In this document: positions 53,109 to 61,861 of the stretch, one piece after another | Layout of the letters: the number at the start of each line of letters is the position of its first letter | How positions within the stretch are numbered: the stretch's first letter is position 1 | Origin: Mucilaginibacter gossypii | GTDB taxonomy: Bacteria; Bacteroidota; Bacteroidia; Sphingobacteriales; Sphingobacteriaceae | Length of the DNA: 64,000 bases | Direction: 5' to 3' | Assembly: GCF_900100945.1 (NCBI RefSeq) | Contig: NZ_FNCG01000001.1 | Span: 496,001-560,000, forward strand | The notes under the pieces: model-generated | What the model was told of the DNA's origin: nothing | What the model saw: the letters and a program-made list of their open reading frames with translations, nothing else | The model's database searches: none | Position numbers and translations under genes: made by a program

Positions 53109-53755
53109 AGGGCTATAAGCAAGTTGTTGGCTACTTCGCGGCTGATATGCACTTCTTTATTGCCGGTTTGTACCACTACCGAATGGTCATATTCAATAAT
53201 ATCAGTTATCATTATTTTGCAGCCGATAGTAAGCTGTTTTTTATCGAGGTATTGTAAAAAGGATGAACTATGGTCACGGACGCCTGAAATTATACCGCTT
53301 TGGTTAACTGTTACTGCCGAAACCGGTTTTAACTCGTGCGTGTTAAAACGGCCGTTACAGTCAGGTATAGGGTCGCCGTGTGGGTCATGTTTTGGATAAC
53401 CCATAAACTTGTCAAGGCGGTCAATTAACTCTTCAGACGAGATATGTTCCATCTCTTCGGCAAGGTCATGAACCTGGTCCCATTTAAAATTGAGTTTCTC
53501 TACCAGAAAGTACTCCCACAGCCGGTGTTTGCGGATAATGCTTATCGCTATTTTCTCGCCGGAAGGGGTGAGGCTTACTCCCTGGTAGGGGGTGTAATTG
53601 ATGAGCGCTTTATCTGCAAGTTTTTTAAGCATGTCGGTAACCGAAGACGCTTTGGTATTTAGCGAGGATGCGATCTGATTTGTACTCGCATTTCCATCAT
53701 TTACAGAGAGATGATAGATGGATTTTAAGTAGTTTTCCTCGGCTAAAGTGTTCAT
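53105..53755 (-). CDS. mntR: DtxR/MntR-family metalloregulator
   Basis: 216 residues: winged helix-turn-helix (1-65, NYLKSIYHLSVNDGNASTNQIA), metal-binding/dimerisation domain (66-140, HRLWEYFLVEKLNF, EEMEHISSEELIDRLDKF), and a C-terminal FeoA/SH3-like domain. Represses metal uptake when Mn2+ or Fe2+ is sufficient. Immediately upstream of mntH. A DtxR-like palindrome overlies its promoter, so it is likely self-regulated. Confidence 0.93.
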   Translation of the reverse strand: MNTLAEENYLKSIYHLSVNDGNASTNQIASSLNTKASSVTDMLKKLADKALINYTPYQGVSLTPSGEKIAISIIRKHRLWEYFLVEKLNFKWDQVHDLAEEMEHISSEELIDRLDKFMGYPKHDPHGDPIPDCNGRFNTHELKPVSAVTVNQSGIISGVRDHSSSFLQYLDKKQLTIGCKIMITDIIEYDHSVVVQTGNKEVHISREVANNLLIAL

Positions 53756-53760
53756 TTAAA

Positions 53761-53792
53761 CAAATCTAATAAAAAATTTAGACTAATCTAAA
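53761..53792 (-). promoter_or_regulatory. mntR promoter with MntR-type operator
   Basis: Minus strand: -7 box TAGATTTG (53768-53761) ends five bases before the mntR ATG at 53755. Immediately upstream lies TTTAGACTAATCTAAA (53777-53792), a perfect 6+6 palindrome of DtxR-family style, covering the spacer and -33 region; an extra AATCTAA half-site overlaps the -7 box. Metal-loaded MntR would block transcription. Confidence 0.6.
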
Positions 53793-53814
53793 AAAATAAA
53801 CGTTAGGAAATATG

Positions 53815-53876
53815 TTTTCGTTGAAGTACTTTAACGAAAAATTAAATTTTGCGAAGCAAGGAAAATACTATATTTG
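53815..53876 (+). promoter_or_regulatory. Lrp-gene operator and promoter
   Basis: 53815-53840 is a 26-bp palindrome with one mismatched pair, arms TTTTCGTT/AACGAAAA around AAGTACTT. It is followed by TTTTG (53847-53851), a 17-base spacer and an exact TATATTTG (53869-53876), nine bases before the ATG at 53886. An Lrp-type regulator commonly binds upstream of its own gene. Confidence 0.6.
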
Positions 53877-53885
53877 CATACAACT

Positions 53886-54356
53886 ATGGCCGCCGAATTA
53901 GATAAAATAGACCTACAAATACTCAAGATTTTACAGGAAAACGGAAGGATAACCAACCTCCAGTTGTCTAACGAGATAGGGCTTTCGCCAGCACCTACTC
54001 TTGAACGCGTGCGTAAACTTGAGAACGCAGAATACATTAAAAGCTATCATGCGCTGGTAGATGAAGAGAAGTTAGGATTAGGAATCAAAACCTTTATCCA
54101 GATCTCCCTTGATTTTCATCAGAAAAACACCATTCAAACTTTTTTGGATGAAATTAAGAATATTAAAGAGGTAACCGAGTGTCATCACGTAACTGGCCAG
54201 TGTGATTTTCTGTTAAAGGTATACGTACGCGACATCAAATCATACGAGCAACTCATCATGGAAAAGATTAGCCGTATTACTGTGGTGAAAACTTTCCAAA
54301 CAATGATGATCATGTCTACCAGTAAAAAAGAGCCTATAGTGCCGCTGGAGTATTAG
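53886..54356 (+). CDS. Lrp/AsnC-family transcription regulator
   Basis: 156 residues from the ATG at 53886 (MAAELDKIDLQILKILQ); the frame also includes an upstream TTG that lies in the -7 box and is unlikely. N-terminal helix-turn-helix with ITNLQLSNEIGLSPAPTLERVRKLE, C-terminal RAM domain with CHHVTGQCDFLLKVYV. Probably a local or global amino-acid responsive regulator; ligand unknown. Confidence 0.93.
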   Translation: MAAELDKIDLQILKILQENGRITNLQLSNEIGLSPAPTLERVRKLENAEYIKSYHALVDEEKLGLGIKTFIQISLDFHQKNTIQTFLDEIKNIKEVTECHHVTGQCDFLLKVYVRDIKSYEQLIMEKISRITVVKTFQTMMIMSTSKKEPIVPLEY

Positions 54357-54360
54357 GTAA

Positions 54361-54480
54361 GAGTCAAGACTATAAGAATCAAGAGTCAAGAAGAAGGATT
54401 AAATATCTTTTATTTCTTGACTCTTTTTATTTTCAGACTTTTTTAAATCTTGTTTCTTGACTCTTGGCGTCTTGTCTCTC
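54361..54480. repeat. Inverted word repeat between lrp and ung
   Basis: The left arm aagagtcaagaa (54381-54392) pairs exactly with ttcttgactctt at both 54414-54425 and 54454-54465. Agagtcaaga also starts at 54360. It lies between convergent stop codons and is built from repeats of the word gagtcaag. Confidence 0.7.
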
Positions 54481-54482
54481 GC

Positions 54483-55160
54483 TCAATGTATTTGCCAGTC
54501 AATCTCTTCTTTCCCTTCCTTTTTCAATATCTCATTAGTTTTTGAAAATGGTTTGCTGCCAAAAAAACCACGATCGGCTGAGAAAGGCGAGGGGTGCGGA
54601 GAGCGAATAATAAAATGTTTCTTCTCGTCAATCAAAACCGCTTTTGATTGGGCAAAAGCTCCCCACAGTATAAACACGATACCTTCTTTTTTATCGGAAA
54701 TGGTTTTGATTACTTCATCGGTAAATTCTTCCCATCCTCTTTTTTGGTGCGAACCTGCATTGCCTGCCCTAACGGTTAGTGTAGCGTTCAGTAACAACAC
54801 ACCTTGTTTAGCCCATTCTTCGAGGTTGCCATGTGCGGGGATTTTAAATCCGGGAATATCGTTTTGCAGCTCTTTGTAAATGTTTATTAATGATCGGGGA
54901 ATAGCAATGCCCTTTTGTACTGAAAAGGAAAGACCATGGGCCTGGTGAGCGCCATGATACGGGTCCTGCCCTAATATAACTACTTTAACATCATCAAAAG
55001 GTGTAGTATTGAAAGCGTTGAAAATTTCGCCGTTTTTGGGATAAACAACTTGCCCTGATTGCTGCTCTTCTTTTAAAAATTGTTTAAGTTTTATCATGTA
55101 AGGTTTGTCAAATTCCTGTTGTAAAACCTCAAGCCATGATGGTGGTAATGCAATCGCCAT
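54483..55160 (-). CDS. ung: Uracil-DNA glycosylase
   Basis: Removes uracil from DNA in base-excision repair. 225 residues. Catalytic-water motif VVILGQDPYHG near 62-72, GVLLLNATLTVRAG and the minor-groove/insertion loop HPSPFSADRGFFG near 192-204. Convergent with the Lrp gene, divergent from the 55232 gene. Confidence 0.95.
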   Translation of the reverse strand: MAIALPPSWLEVLQQEFDKPYMIKLKQFLKEEQQSGQVVYPKNGEIFNAFNTTPFDDVKVVILGQDPYHGAHQAHGLSFSVQKGIAIPRSLINIYKELQNDIPGFKIPAHGNLEEWAKQGVLLLNATLTVRAGNAGSHQKRGWEEFTDEVIKTISDKKEGIVFILWGAFAQSKAVLIDEKKHFIIRSPHPSPFSADRGFFGSKPFSKTNEILKKEGKEEIDWQIH

Positions 55161-55177
55161 AAATATTTATATAGAAG

Positions 55178-55208
55178 TTGGTTTAGCGTACAAATAAACA
55201 GATATTTG
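55178..55208 (+). promoter_or_regulatory. Promoter of the 55232 gene
   Basis: TTG at 55178-55180, 20-base spacer and GATATTTG (55201-55208), one base from TAnnTTTG. The start would be near 55213, with a leader of about 19 bases. Confidence 0.5.
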
Positions 55209-55231
55209 CGCTAATATTAGTATCACAAATT

Positions 55232-55780
55232 ATGTCAAATATTGTTCGGTTAGTTATTGCTTGTGTAGTGATGGGTGCGGCGGTTGCCCTTTGTGCATTC
55301 GGTTTTTGGGGATGGGGTATTTTTGTTCTGTTAATGGGCGGTATTATACTGCTTAGCTTCTTCTTTAACGAGAATATGATCATCGCCCAGTATTTTTTGC
55401 GTAAGGAAAATTCTGAAAAGTCAGAAGTATGGTTGTTGAAAATTACCGATTACGAAAAACAGCTGCACAAAAACCAGCACGGTTACTACAACTTGCTGAT
55501 CGGTTTGATCGAATCACGCAAGGCGCCAATGAAATCAGAGAAATACTTTAAGAAAGCTCTGTCGCTGGGTATGAAAATGTCGCACAATATAGCTTTGGCG
55601 AAGTTGAGCCTGGCCGGCATTTCAATGGCTAAGCGTAACAAGCGCGAGGCGCAAATGTATTTGTCAGAAGCTTCAAAAGATGACAAGAACAAGTTGCTTA
55701 CCGAACAGATCAAAATGATGAAAGGCCAATTAGCCCAGATGGATAAGCAAGTAGTAAGAGGTGGATATCGTCAGTTCTAA
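55232..55780 (+). CDS. Membrane protein with TPR-like cytoplasmic tail
   Basis: 182 residues, no family recognised. Two adjacent membrane segments span about 5-48 (VRLVIACVVMGAAVAL and GIFVLLMGGIILLSFFF). The rest is helical and resembles tetratricopeptide repeats: EKYFKKALSLG and EAQMYLSEASKDD. The tail is basic and ends VVRGGYRQF. Such proteins often act as scaffolds. A strong hairpin follows the stop. Confidence 0.75.
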   Translation: MSNIVRLVIACVVMGAAVALCAFGFWGWGIFVLLMGGIILLSFFFNENMIIAQYFLRKENSEKSEVWLLKITDYEKQLHKNQHGYYNLLIGLIESRKAPMKSEKYFKKALSLGMKMSHNIALAKLSLAGISMAKRNKREAQMYLSEASKDDKNKLLTEQIKMMKGQLAQMDKQVVRGGYRQF

Positions 55781-55813
55781 GAAAAAGAACAGATAGGAAA
55801 AGGTATAAAAAAT

Positions 55814-55842
55814 AAAAGGGACGCGAAAACCGCGTCCCTTTT
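55814..55842. terminator. Bidirectional terminator
   Basis: Perfect 12-bp stem AAAAGGGACGCG/CGCGTCCCTTTT with a 5-base loop and a following TTATTTTT. It separates the TPR-like gene from the small convergent gene whose stop codon it touches. Confidence 0.85.
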
Positions 55843-56059
55843 ATTTTTCTTCAATGGCGCTGAAATAATCAGGCGTAGCTGAATGGTTTTGATAAGGCTG
55901 AACGTAGCTGTCTGTGTATGATGAATATTCAGATTCTTCAGACGGGTTGGCCACTTCAACAAGCTTCAATAAACTCCTGATGAACGACAGGTTAAAATTG
56001 CTCCTGTTAAGTTTGATCAGGTATTCGTTTTCGGTGATCTCTAATATTGAGTTGGTCAT
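55841..56059 (-). CDS. Small acidic protein of unknown function
   Basis: 72 residues, unknown family. It begins MTNSILEITENEYLIKLNRS and continues with an amphipathic stretch FIRSLLKLVEV, then a Ser/Tyr-rich, probably disordered tail. I prefer this frame to the overlapping plus-strand one because it has a normal ATG, runs exactly to a strong terminator and has an operator-like palindrome just before the start. Size and layout recall antitoxins, but no toxin partner is adjacent. Confidence 0.55.
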   Translation of the reverse strand: MTNSILEITENEYLIKLNRSNFNLSFIRSLLKLVEVANPSEESEYSSYTDSYVQPYQNHSATPDYFSAIEEK

Positions 56060-56064
56060 GATAT

Positions 56065-56086
56065 TTGTAATATATGTTTATTACAA
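56065..56086. promoter_or_regulatory. Palindromic operator before the small gene
   Basis: TTGTAATA/TATTACAA are perfect 8-bp arms around a 6-base centre, ending six bases before the ATG at 56059. The position suggests autoregulation or control by a dimeric repressor. Confidence 0.45.
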
Positions 56087-56223
56087 TAATAGCTAACTCT
56101 TTTTAAATGAAAGTATTATTTTTTTTAAGCTTTTGTTAAGAAATTATAACCGCTGAATGGAGGGATTACGCTGATTGCGTTGATTTTCTTGATTGAAAGA
56201 TTTTACGATTGATTATAAACTAA

Positions 56224-56248
56224 AATGGCCTGCACGAAGCAGGCCATT
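56224..56248 (-). terminator. Terminator of lysS
   Basis: Perfect 10-bp arms AATGGCCTGC/GCAGGCCATT with a 5-base loop, followed on the minus strand by TTTTAGTTT. It lies 46 bases past the lysS stop. Confidence 0.85.
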
Positions 56249-56293
56249 ATTAAATATCAGGGTAATCCGAAAATCCTACAAATCAAGGTTTAA

Positions 56294-58015
56294 TTATTCA
56301 AACCAAGCCATTACCTCTTCTTTGGTTGGCATGGTAATATCGAGTTTTAGTTTTTTACGCATCCCGCCAAGATCATTAAATACCTTGTTGGGGTTAGCTG
56401 CTTTTAATTCTTCAACGGTATTAAAGCCCATTTTATTCAATACCGGTACCCATTCAGCTCGTACGCCAATATTTATAAAATCATCGGCGGTAGCTACTTT
56501 AGCTTTTTTCTCCGGGCGCATTTGCGGGAAGAACAATACTTCCTGGATGGTGCTTTGATTGGTCATCAGCATTACCAGCCTGTCGATACCGATACCTAAA
56601 CCAGATGTTGGCGGCATGCCATATTCAAGCGCACGTAAAAAATCGTCATCCATGGCCATAGCTTCGTCATCACCGCGACCGGCCAGGATCAGCTGCTCTT
56701 CCAAACGCTCACGCTGGTCGATAGGGTCATTCAGCTCCGAGTAAGCATTTGCTATCTCTTTACCATTTACGAATAACTCAAAACGCTCAACCAAACCTTC
56801 TTTAGTACGGTGCTTTTTGGCAAGAGGGGTCATTTCGATAGGGTAGTCGGTAATATAAGTAGGCTGGATCAGGTGATGCTCAACTTTAGCGCTGAAAATC
56901 TCGTCGATCAGTTTGCCTTTGCCCATGCTTGGGTTTACTTCTATTTTTAGTTCTTCGCAAACATCGCGTAAGCCTGCTTCGTCCATTGCAGATACGTCAA
57001 TACCGGTGTATTTCAGGATCGAGTCATACATCGATAATTTTTCGTACGGACCTGCAAAGTTAATTTCATTGCTGCCAACCTGTACAACCGGGATTCCGTG
57101 AACTGCTTTGGCAACAGTTTCCAGGCATTCCTCAACCATGGCCATCATCCATATATAGTCTTTATAGGCTACATAAATTTCCATGGCGGTAAACTCCGGG
57201 TTGTGGGTGCGGTCCATGCCCTCATTACGGAACATTTTGCCAAACTCATAAACACCGTCAAAACCGGCAACGATAAGTCTTTTTAAGTAAAGCTCGTTGG
57301 CAATACGTAAAAACAAGGGCATATCCAGCGTGTTATGGTGCGTTGCAAACGGACGGGCCGCTGCACCACCATGCACAGGCTGCAGGATTGGGGTTTCCAC
57401 TTCCATCCATCCCTGGGTATTAAAGTAATCGCGCATAGCGCTGATCACTTTCGAGCGATTGATAAAGATCTGTTTGTAATCCGGGTTAACGGTTAAATCC
57501 ACGTAACGCTGGCGGTAACGCAGTTCAGGGTCGGTAAAACCATCATGGATAGTTCCGTCCTCTTCGCGCTTAACAACTGGCAGCGGTTTCAGAGATTTTG
57601 AAAGCACAACGAGCTCACGTACGTGAACCGAGATCTCGCCCGTTTGAGTGAGGAACACATAGCCTTTTACGCCAACGTAGTCACCAATGTCCAGCAGTTT
57701 TTTGAATACAGTATTATATAAGGTCTTATCCTCGCCAGGGCAAATATCATCGCGTTTCAGGTAGATCTGCACACGACCGGTTGAATCCTGCAGTTCGGCA
57801 AAAGAAGCGCTGCCCATAATACGACGGGTCATGATGCGGCCGGCAATTACAACATCCTGGTAGGCCTCGGGTTTATCCTTAAAATTATCGGCTATATCCT
57901 GTGCCCAGGCGTTAACATTAAAAGCTTCGGCAGGGTAAGGGTTAATTCCCAGTGCACGTAGCTCCTGTAAAGATTTGCGGCGAATGATCTCCTGTTCGGA
58001 TAATGCAATACTCAT
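56294..58015 (-). CDS. lysS: Lysyl-tRNA synthetase (class II)
   Basis: 573 residues; about 60-70 longer at the C-terminus than the E. coli enzyme. OB-fold anticodon domain (~55-160), catalytic core with motif 2 [15 protein letters not shown] and motif 3 [12 protein letters not shown], then a C-terminal extension (~505-573) containing [17 protein letters not shown] and [14 protein letters not shown]. This tail resembles helix-hairpin-helix-like segments seen in Bacteroidota LysS. Monocistronic with its own terminator. Confidence 0.94.
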   Translation of the reverse strand: MSIALSEQEIIRRKSLQELRALGINPYPAEAFNVNAWAQDIADNFKDKPEAYQDVVIAGRIMTRRIMGSASFAELQDSTGRVQIYLKRDDICPGEDKTLYNTVFKKLLDIGDYVGVKGYVFLTQTGEISVHVRELVVLSKSLKPLPVVKREEDGTIHDGFTDPELRYRQRYVDLTVNPDYKQIFINRSKVISAMRDYFNTQGWMEVETPILQPVHGGAAARPFATHHNTLDMPLFLRIANELYLKRLIVAGFDGVYEFGKMFRNEGMDRTHNPEFTAMEIYVAYKDYIWMMAMVEECLETVAKAVHGIPVVQVGSNEINFAGPYEKLSMYDSILKYTGIDVSAMDEAGLRDVCEELKIEVNPSMGKGKLIDEIFSAKVEHHLIQPTYITDYPIEMTPLAKKHRTKEGLVERFELFVNGKEIANAYSELNDPIDQRERLEEQLILAGRGDDEAMAMDDDFLRALEYGMPPTSGLGIGIDRLVMLMTNQSTIQEVLFFPQMRPEKKAKVATADDFINIGVRAEWVPVLNKMGFNTVEELKAANPNKVFNDLGGMRKKLKLDITMPTKEEVMAWFE

Positions 58016-58228
58016 GTGATGTACGGTATTTTAATAAAGGTGCAAAAGTAAGGTTTTTTAAGTTATCACGCTATCACACCGATCAAAAATGTGTTTGGTA
58101 AGCGTAGTCAGGTGGGTTTATCTTCAATCCTACAAAACTACCACTTGTATCAAATATTTTACTCCTTTAAAATAATCGGTCTCAAAAACATATTACTTTA
58201 GCAAAACCATTATAACATTCCGTAAACC

Positions 58229-59122
58229 ATGAAAAAAGTCTCTACTTTCATTTTATTGATATCGGCGCTCTCTGTTAAAGTGTTTGCACAAACCGATGCC
58301 AATTTGTACGACCCCAATACAAAACCCCAACTGGTTGCCAAACAATTCTCCTTTACCGAGGGGCCGGCTGTCGATAAAAAAGGCAATGTGTTTTTTACAG
58401 ATCAGCCCAACAACAAGATCTGGAAATATGATACCAATGGCAAGCTTTCTGTTTTCCTGGATAGTGCTGGCCGCTCAAACGGGATGTATTTTGATAAAAA
58501 AGGGAATCTCATTAGTTGTGCCGATGCCGATGATCAGCTTTGGTCTATCAGCCCTAAAGGAAAGGTTACTATTTTGCTGAAAGATTACCAGGGGCATAAG
58601 TTTAACGGCCCTAATGATGTTTGGGTGCGCCCGGACGAGGGCATCTATATAACCGATCCCTACTATCAGCGTGATTACTGGACCCGTAAACAACCCGACC
58701 TCGACGGACAAAAATTATACTTCCTGGCCAAAGGCAAGGCACCGGCTGTTATGGTTGATGATAAGTTTGTGCGTCCTAACGGCATCATCGGAACTCCGGA
58801 TGGTAAGACTTTGTATGTAGCCGATATCGGCGATAACAAAACCTATCGTTACGATATCAATAAAGATGGTACATTAACCAACCGCACCCTGTTTATCGCT
58901 ATGGGCTGCGATGGTATGACAATAGATGAGCATGGCAATATTTATATGTGCGGCAAAGGAGTTACCATAGTTAACCCTAAAGGCGAAAAGATTGGCCACA
59001 TAGATATCGATGAACCGTGGACTGCCAACATCTGTTTTGGCGGAAAAAACAAAGATGTATTATTTATAACCGCATCAAAGGCAGTTTATACCTTTAAAAT
59101 GAATGTAAAAGGAGTGGATTGA
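58229..59122 (+). CDS. Secreted SMP-30/gluconolactonase-like protein
   Basis: 297 residues with a signal peptide (cleavage near VFAQ, 18-21). Six-bladed beta-propeller typical of SMP-30: FTEGPAVDKKGNVFFTDQ with the metal-binding glutamate, NGPNDVWVRPDEGIYITDP-like middle (FNGPNDVWV), RPNGIIGTPDGKTLYVAD. Probably a periplasmic lactonase for sugar acids. No sugar catabolic genes are adjacent. Confidence 0.88.
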   Translation: MKKVSTFILLISALSVKVFAQTDANLYDPNTKPQLVAKQFSFTEGPAVDKKGNVFFTDQPNNKIWKYDTNGKLSVFLDSAGRSNGMYFDKKGNLISCADADDQLWSISPKGKVTILLKDYQGHKFNGPNDVWVRPDEGIYITDPYYQRDYWTRKQPDLDGQKLYFLAKGKAPAVMVDDKFVRPNGIIGTPDGKTLYVADIGDNKTYRYDINKDGTLTNRTLFIAMGCDGMTIDEHGNIYMCGKGVTIVNPKGEKIGHIDIDEPWTANICFGGKNKDVLFITASKAVYTFKMNVKGVD

Positions 59123-59159
59123 TCCGGTCACTATACTATCAGTATACCCATGACAAAAT

Positions 59160-59580
59160 AAAGTAAGGGTCATCCTGAGTGATTTAAATCCGCTGGAGTC
59201 TGAAGGCAATGACATCTCTTCCACGTCATTGCTGAGTTACGAAGCAATCCCTTTATCGGCAGACAAGGTGCTTAGTGGTATTGAACTTGCATTGTCGCGC
59301 TCTTAGCCGCGCGGGGCCAGGTACTTTTGTCTTGATACAAAAGTACCCAAAAAATCAAGTCAGCAGGGAGGCTTCTTTGCGCTCACCCACTCCACAGCCC
59401 GTCGCGCGGGCCTTTGCCCTGCAAAACGGGCAGAACCACGGGCTGCAATTATTTTGCCCCGCTACGCTCGCGCTTTCCCAATGCTTCTGCAAAAACTTGC
59501 TATGCCCCTTCCTGCACTCAAGACCACCATTGTTCTGCCCGCTTTCACCCGAAGCTTACCTGCTGACGGGAGCATCCTTA
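59160..59580. repeat. GC-rich composite of dispersed intergenic repeats
   Basis: No convincing gene. From left to right: gtcattgctgagttacgaag (59226-59245, also found inverted around 33790), a palindrome GTACTTTTGT/ACAAAAGTAC (59321-59346) and a GC-rich run with cgcgcgggcc and cgctacgctcgcgc. A 103-codon open frame across it lacks protein-like composition. This looks like a landing place for several multi-copy elements. Confidence 0.6.
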
Positions 59581-59619
59581 ATTTAATTATGTCATGGGTA
59601 GCTTGTCGAAGCATGGTGG

Positions 59620-59713
59620 GCGGGACTCTGCGCGCGAGTCTTCGACAAGTTCAGACTGACAGGCCTCTTTTGTCATTTCACCTTTGGAGTTCACAGGATT
59701 TAAATATTTAGCA
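59620..59713 (+). repeat. Dispersed 94-bp intergenic repeat, copy B
   Basis: Same-orientation partner of 1-94, equal in length and about 80 percent identical by eye. It sits inside the repeat-rich gap between two convergent genes. Confidence 0.7.
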
Positions 59714-59725
59714 AGACAAACACCA

Positions 59726-59913
59726 GGTGTTCAATTTTTAAAAGTGTGAACACTTGTTGTTTTTGTCTAAATTTTAACCGCTGATAATCAATGTTTTATA
59801 AATATAAAGAAACGCCCAATAAGAGAATTTGAACATCTTGGTGCTGATAGTCAATGTGTTATGATATTGAGCTTCTGAAAGTTGAACACCCCTTTTTTCA
59901 AAAATTGAACACC
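59726..59913. repeat. Cluster of TTGAACACC motifs
   Basis: TTGAACACC occurs at 59882-59890 and 59905-59913, its inverse GGTGTTCAA at 59726-59734, and a near copy tttgaacatc at about 59828. The words ctgataatcaa (59782-59792) and ctgatagtcaa (near 59842) alternate with them. The cluster is far from any gene start, so a regulatory role for the flanking genes is unclear. Confidence 0.5.
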
Positions 59914-59982
59914 CGCGAAAAAGCCAATAAAAAAGCCGGAAATATTATATACCCCCGGCTTCCTTTTTCAATTACCAATTTC

Positions 59983-61425
59983 TTATGTTCCCGAGGCTCC
60001 GGTATCTACCTTAACTTCAAGCGCTGTTCTAACCGCAGTTGGCAGGCTTGAGAGCAGGGTATAACCTGTTGCTCTTTCAATATCCTTGATAGTTGTTATG
60101 TACTTGGTCCAGTCGGAGTTGATGGTGTTAACATTAGGGGTGTTTATCGCGATAACCCTGGTTGAAGCGGTAACCCTCGCAACGTCGCCGTCACCTTTGG
60201 GGATGATCAGGGCGACTTTCCAAACGTTGCTGGGTACATTTACGTGGCCATTATTGATGGTACTGGCAGTCCCGTTTGAGCCTGTTCCCCCTGTACCATA
60301 GCTGCCCATAATTATGTAAACCTCGTTACCGGCCGCCACTTGTTCGCGTAGGTAATTTTCAAGATTGGCCCAGGTTTGCTGGTTATTTTGAGGCGCCTGC
60401 GGTATCATATTGGTCATCAGGAAGGTTGATGAGTTAGCGTTGGTTGAACTGGTACGATCGGCCGAGGGACAGTTATGCCCCCTGTCGAACCCGCTGCCCG
60501 AATAGCTGTTGCTTTCTACCTGGTACCAACCAGCAGGAATCCCGCTCCAACCTGCAAAATTATCCAAACGACCAGTCGCATTGGTGGTATTGGTCGCGTC
60601 AAGGTGCCAGCTTACCCAGTTTGGTTCGCCTTTGGTGGCGTTGTATGATTCTACGTAATACTTCTGGTCTATCAGGTAGTTATCCTTAGATGCCAGTGTT
60701 GAAAGGGCATTTGAGGGGTTGCCAAAAAGCAGGTTGCTATTATCGCCGCTTGCAGGCGGGGCGTCGGCGCCGGCAGTAACGTCCCTTGGTGTTGCTGAGT
60801 TTGATGTGCCGGTAGTATCGCCGCCGCCTGTATCGGGTATGCCAACGGTGATGCCCGGATCGCCGGTACCCTTAAAGGTAATATCGTCAATATTGATGCG
60901 GGTTGTGCCAGCTTTTTTGATCTCAAACCTAACTTTACCCGTAACGCTCACTTTAAATGAGTCGGTTACCAGTGTGGTATTGGTTTCAGTAATATCGGTA
61001 CCTACCTGCGTGTAATTCGCCCCGCCGTCTGTCGACATTAGCAACTGCCAGGTCGATGTGGCATCGCTGCCATATTTACCGTGTTTAATGTATAAAGTAG
61101 TAAGGCCTTTGATATCAAAATTCATCGCGATATCCCCGGTACGCAGCCTTACAGATTTACTGCCATCTTTAAGGTCGGCAGCGAGATTGCCTATCAGGGC
61201 ATCGCTAAAATTCCAGCTTCCGGTGCTTAGGGTTACATCGGCTGCTGCGTAGGCGGTTTTACTGCCCTGTTCAAAACCTTCGGTAATGGAATAAGGAACC
61301 GGGGCAGGAGGGCTTGCTGTAGTATCGCCGGTTTTGGGCGGGATAGGCGAGTTTTTAAGGTCTTTGGAACATCCGGCAAGGGTTAAAGCTAAACCCAGGC
61401 CAATAAGTAGGTTGTTAATTTTCAT
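59983..61425 (-). CDS. Secreted DNA/RNA non-specific endonuclease lipoprotein
   Basis: 480 residues from the ATG at 61425. Lipoprotein signal with lipobox LTLAGC (Cys at about 18). Residues ~45-200 form a beta-rich jellyroll-like domain; a Thr/Gly/Ser linker follows; residues ~250-480 are the NUC1-type nuclease with DRGHNCPSADR (catalytic His) and the metal-site MTNMIPQAPQNNQQTWANLE. It should sit on the outer membrane or outside. The longer upstream frame (to 61533) lacks a signal peptide and is rejected. Confidence 0.88.
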   Translation of the reverse strand: MKINNLLIGLGLALTLAGCSKDLKNSPIPPKTGDTTASPPAPVPYSITEGFEQGSKTAYAAADVTLSTGSWNFSDALIGNLAADLKDGSKSVRLRTGDIAMNFDIKGLTTLYIKHGKYGSDATSTWQLLMSTDGGANYTQVGTDITETNTTLVTDSFKVSVTGKVRFEIKKAGTTRINIDDITFKGTGDPGITVGIPDTGGGDTTGTSNSATPRDVTAGADAPPASGDNSNLLFGNPSNALSTLASKDNYLIDQKYYVESYNATKGEPNWVSWHLDATNTTNATGRLDNFAGWSGIPAGWYQVESNSYSGSGFDRGHNCPSADRTSSTNANSSTFLMTNMIPQAPQNNQQTWANLENYLREQVAAGNEVYIIMGSYGTGGTGSNGTASTINNGHVNVPSNVWKVALIIPKGDGDVARVTASTRVIAINTPNVNTINSDWTKYITTIKDIERATGYTLLSSLPTAVRTALEVKVDTGASGT

Positions 61426-61805
61426 AATGTTGTTTTTTATGATAGATAGATAATGCATAGCAAATGCGTTTACGCTGCGTAAATTTTTAAACCGGAAAGA
61501 TTTAGGGGAACTAAAAGAAACAGGAGTAGGCATTCACATGCTCCTCTTGAGATATTATTGTGGCTTTACAAGGCCGGTGCAGTGCTTGCACACTAATAGT
61601 TAAAACTTAAATATTACCGTCACCGCATTTGGCAGTTGCCATAAGCACTATATCAACTTTTCAAAATTGAACTTTGTGTATTCAATTTAGGTTAAATCAA
61701 TGTTAGTAAATAGGTTTTGAATAGTAACTTTTCAGTTGCAAAGCAGCGGTACAAACAACACCAGCCGGGTTGGTGCTTGATTGTAAAGGATTGATTTTTA
61801 AAATA
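61426..61805. other. Gap upstream of the nuclease gene
   Basis: About 380 bases between the nuclease start and the M16 terminator. I see an A/T-rich region suitable for the nuclease promoter but no clean TTG/TAnnTTTG pair, no RNA fold and no gene. Confidence 0.4.
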
Positions 61806-61839
61806 AAAACCCTTATACCGGTTAAGGTATAAGGGTTTT
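61806..61839 (-). terminator. Terminator of the M16 peptidase gene
   Basis: Perfect 14-bp stem AAAACCCTTATACC/GGTATAAGGGTTTT with a 6-base loop, 23 bases past the stop, ending in a T run on the minus strand. Confidence 0.85.
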
Positions 61840-61861
61840 ATCCGCCAGTTGTTAGGTTAAT

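Noticed and set aside
55777..56096. Alternative small frames overlapping the 72-residue gene
   Set aside because: They run through the terminator or lack the operator-start-stop arrangement that supports the minus-strand frame.
59275..59711. Open frames of 103 and 85 codons in the repeat-rich gap
   Set aside because: They overlap GC-rich repeats and a palindrome, have no promoter, and their translation is Pro/Ser/Arg-rich and low in protein-like pattern.
61426..61533. 36-residue N-terminal extension of the nuclease
   Set aside because: The lipoprotein signal begins at the ATG at 61425; the added residues are not signal-like.
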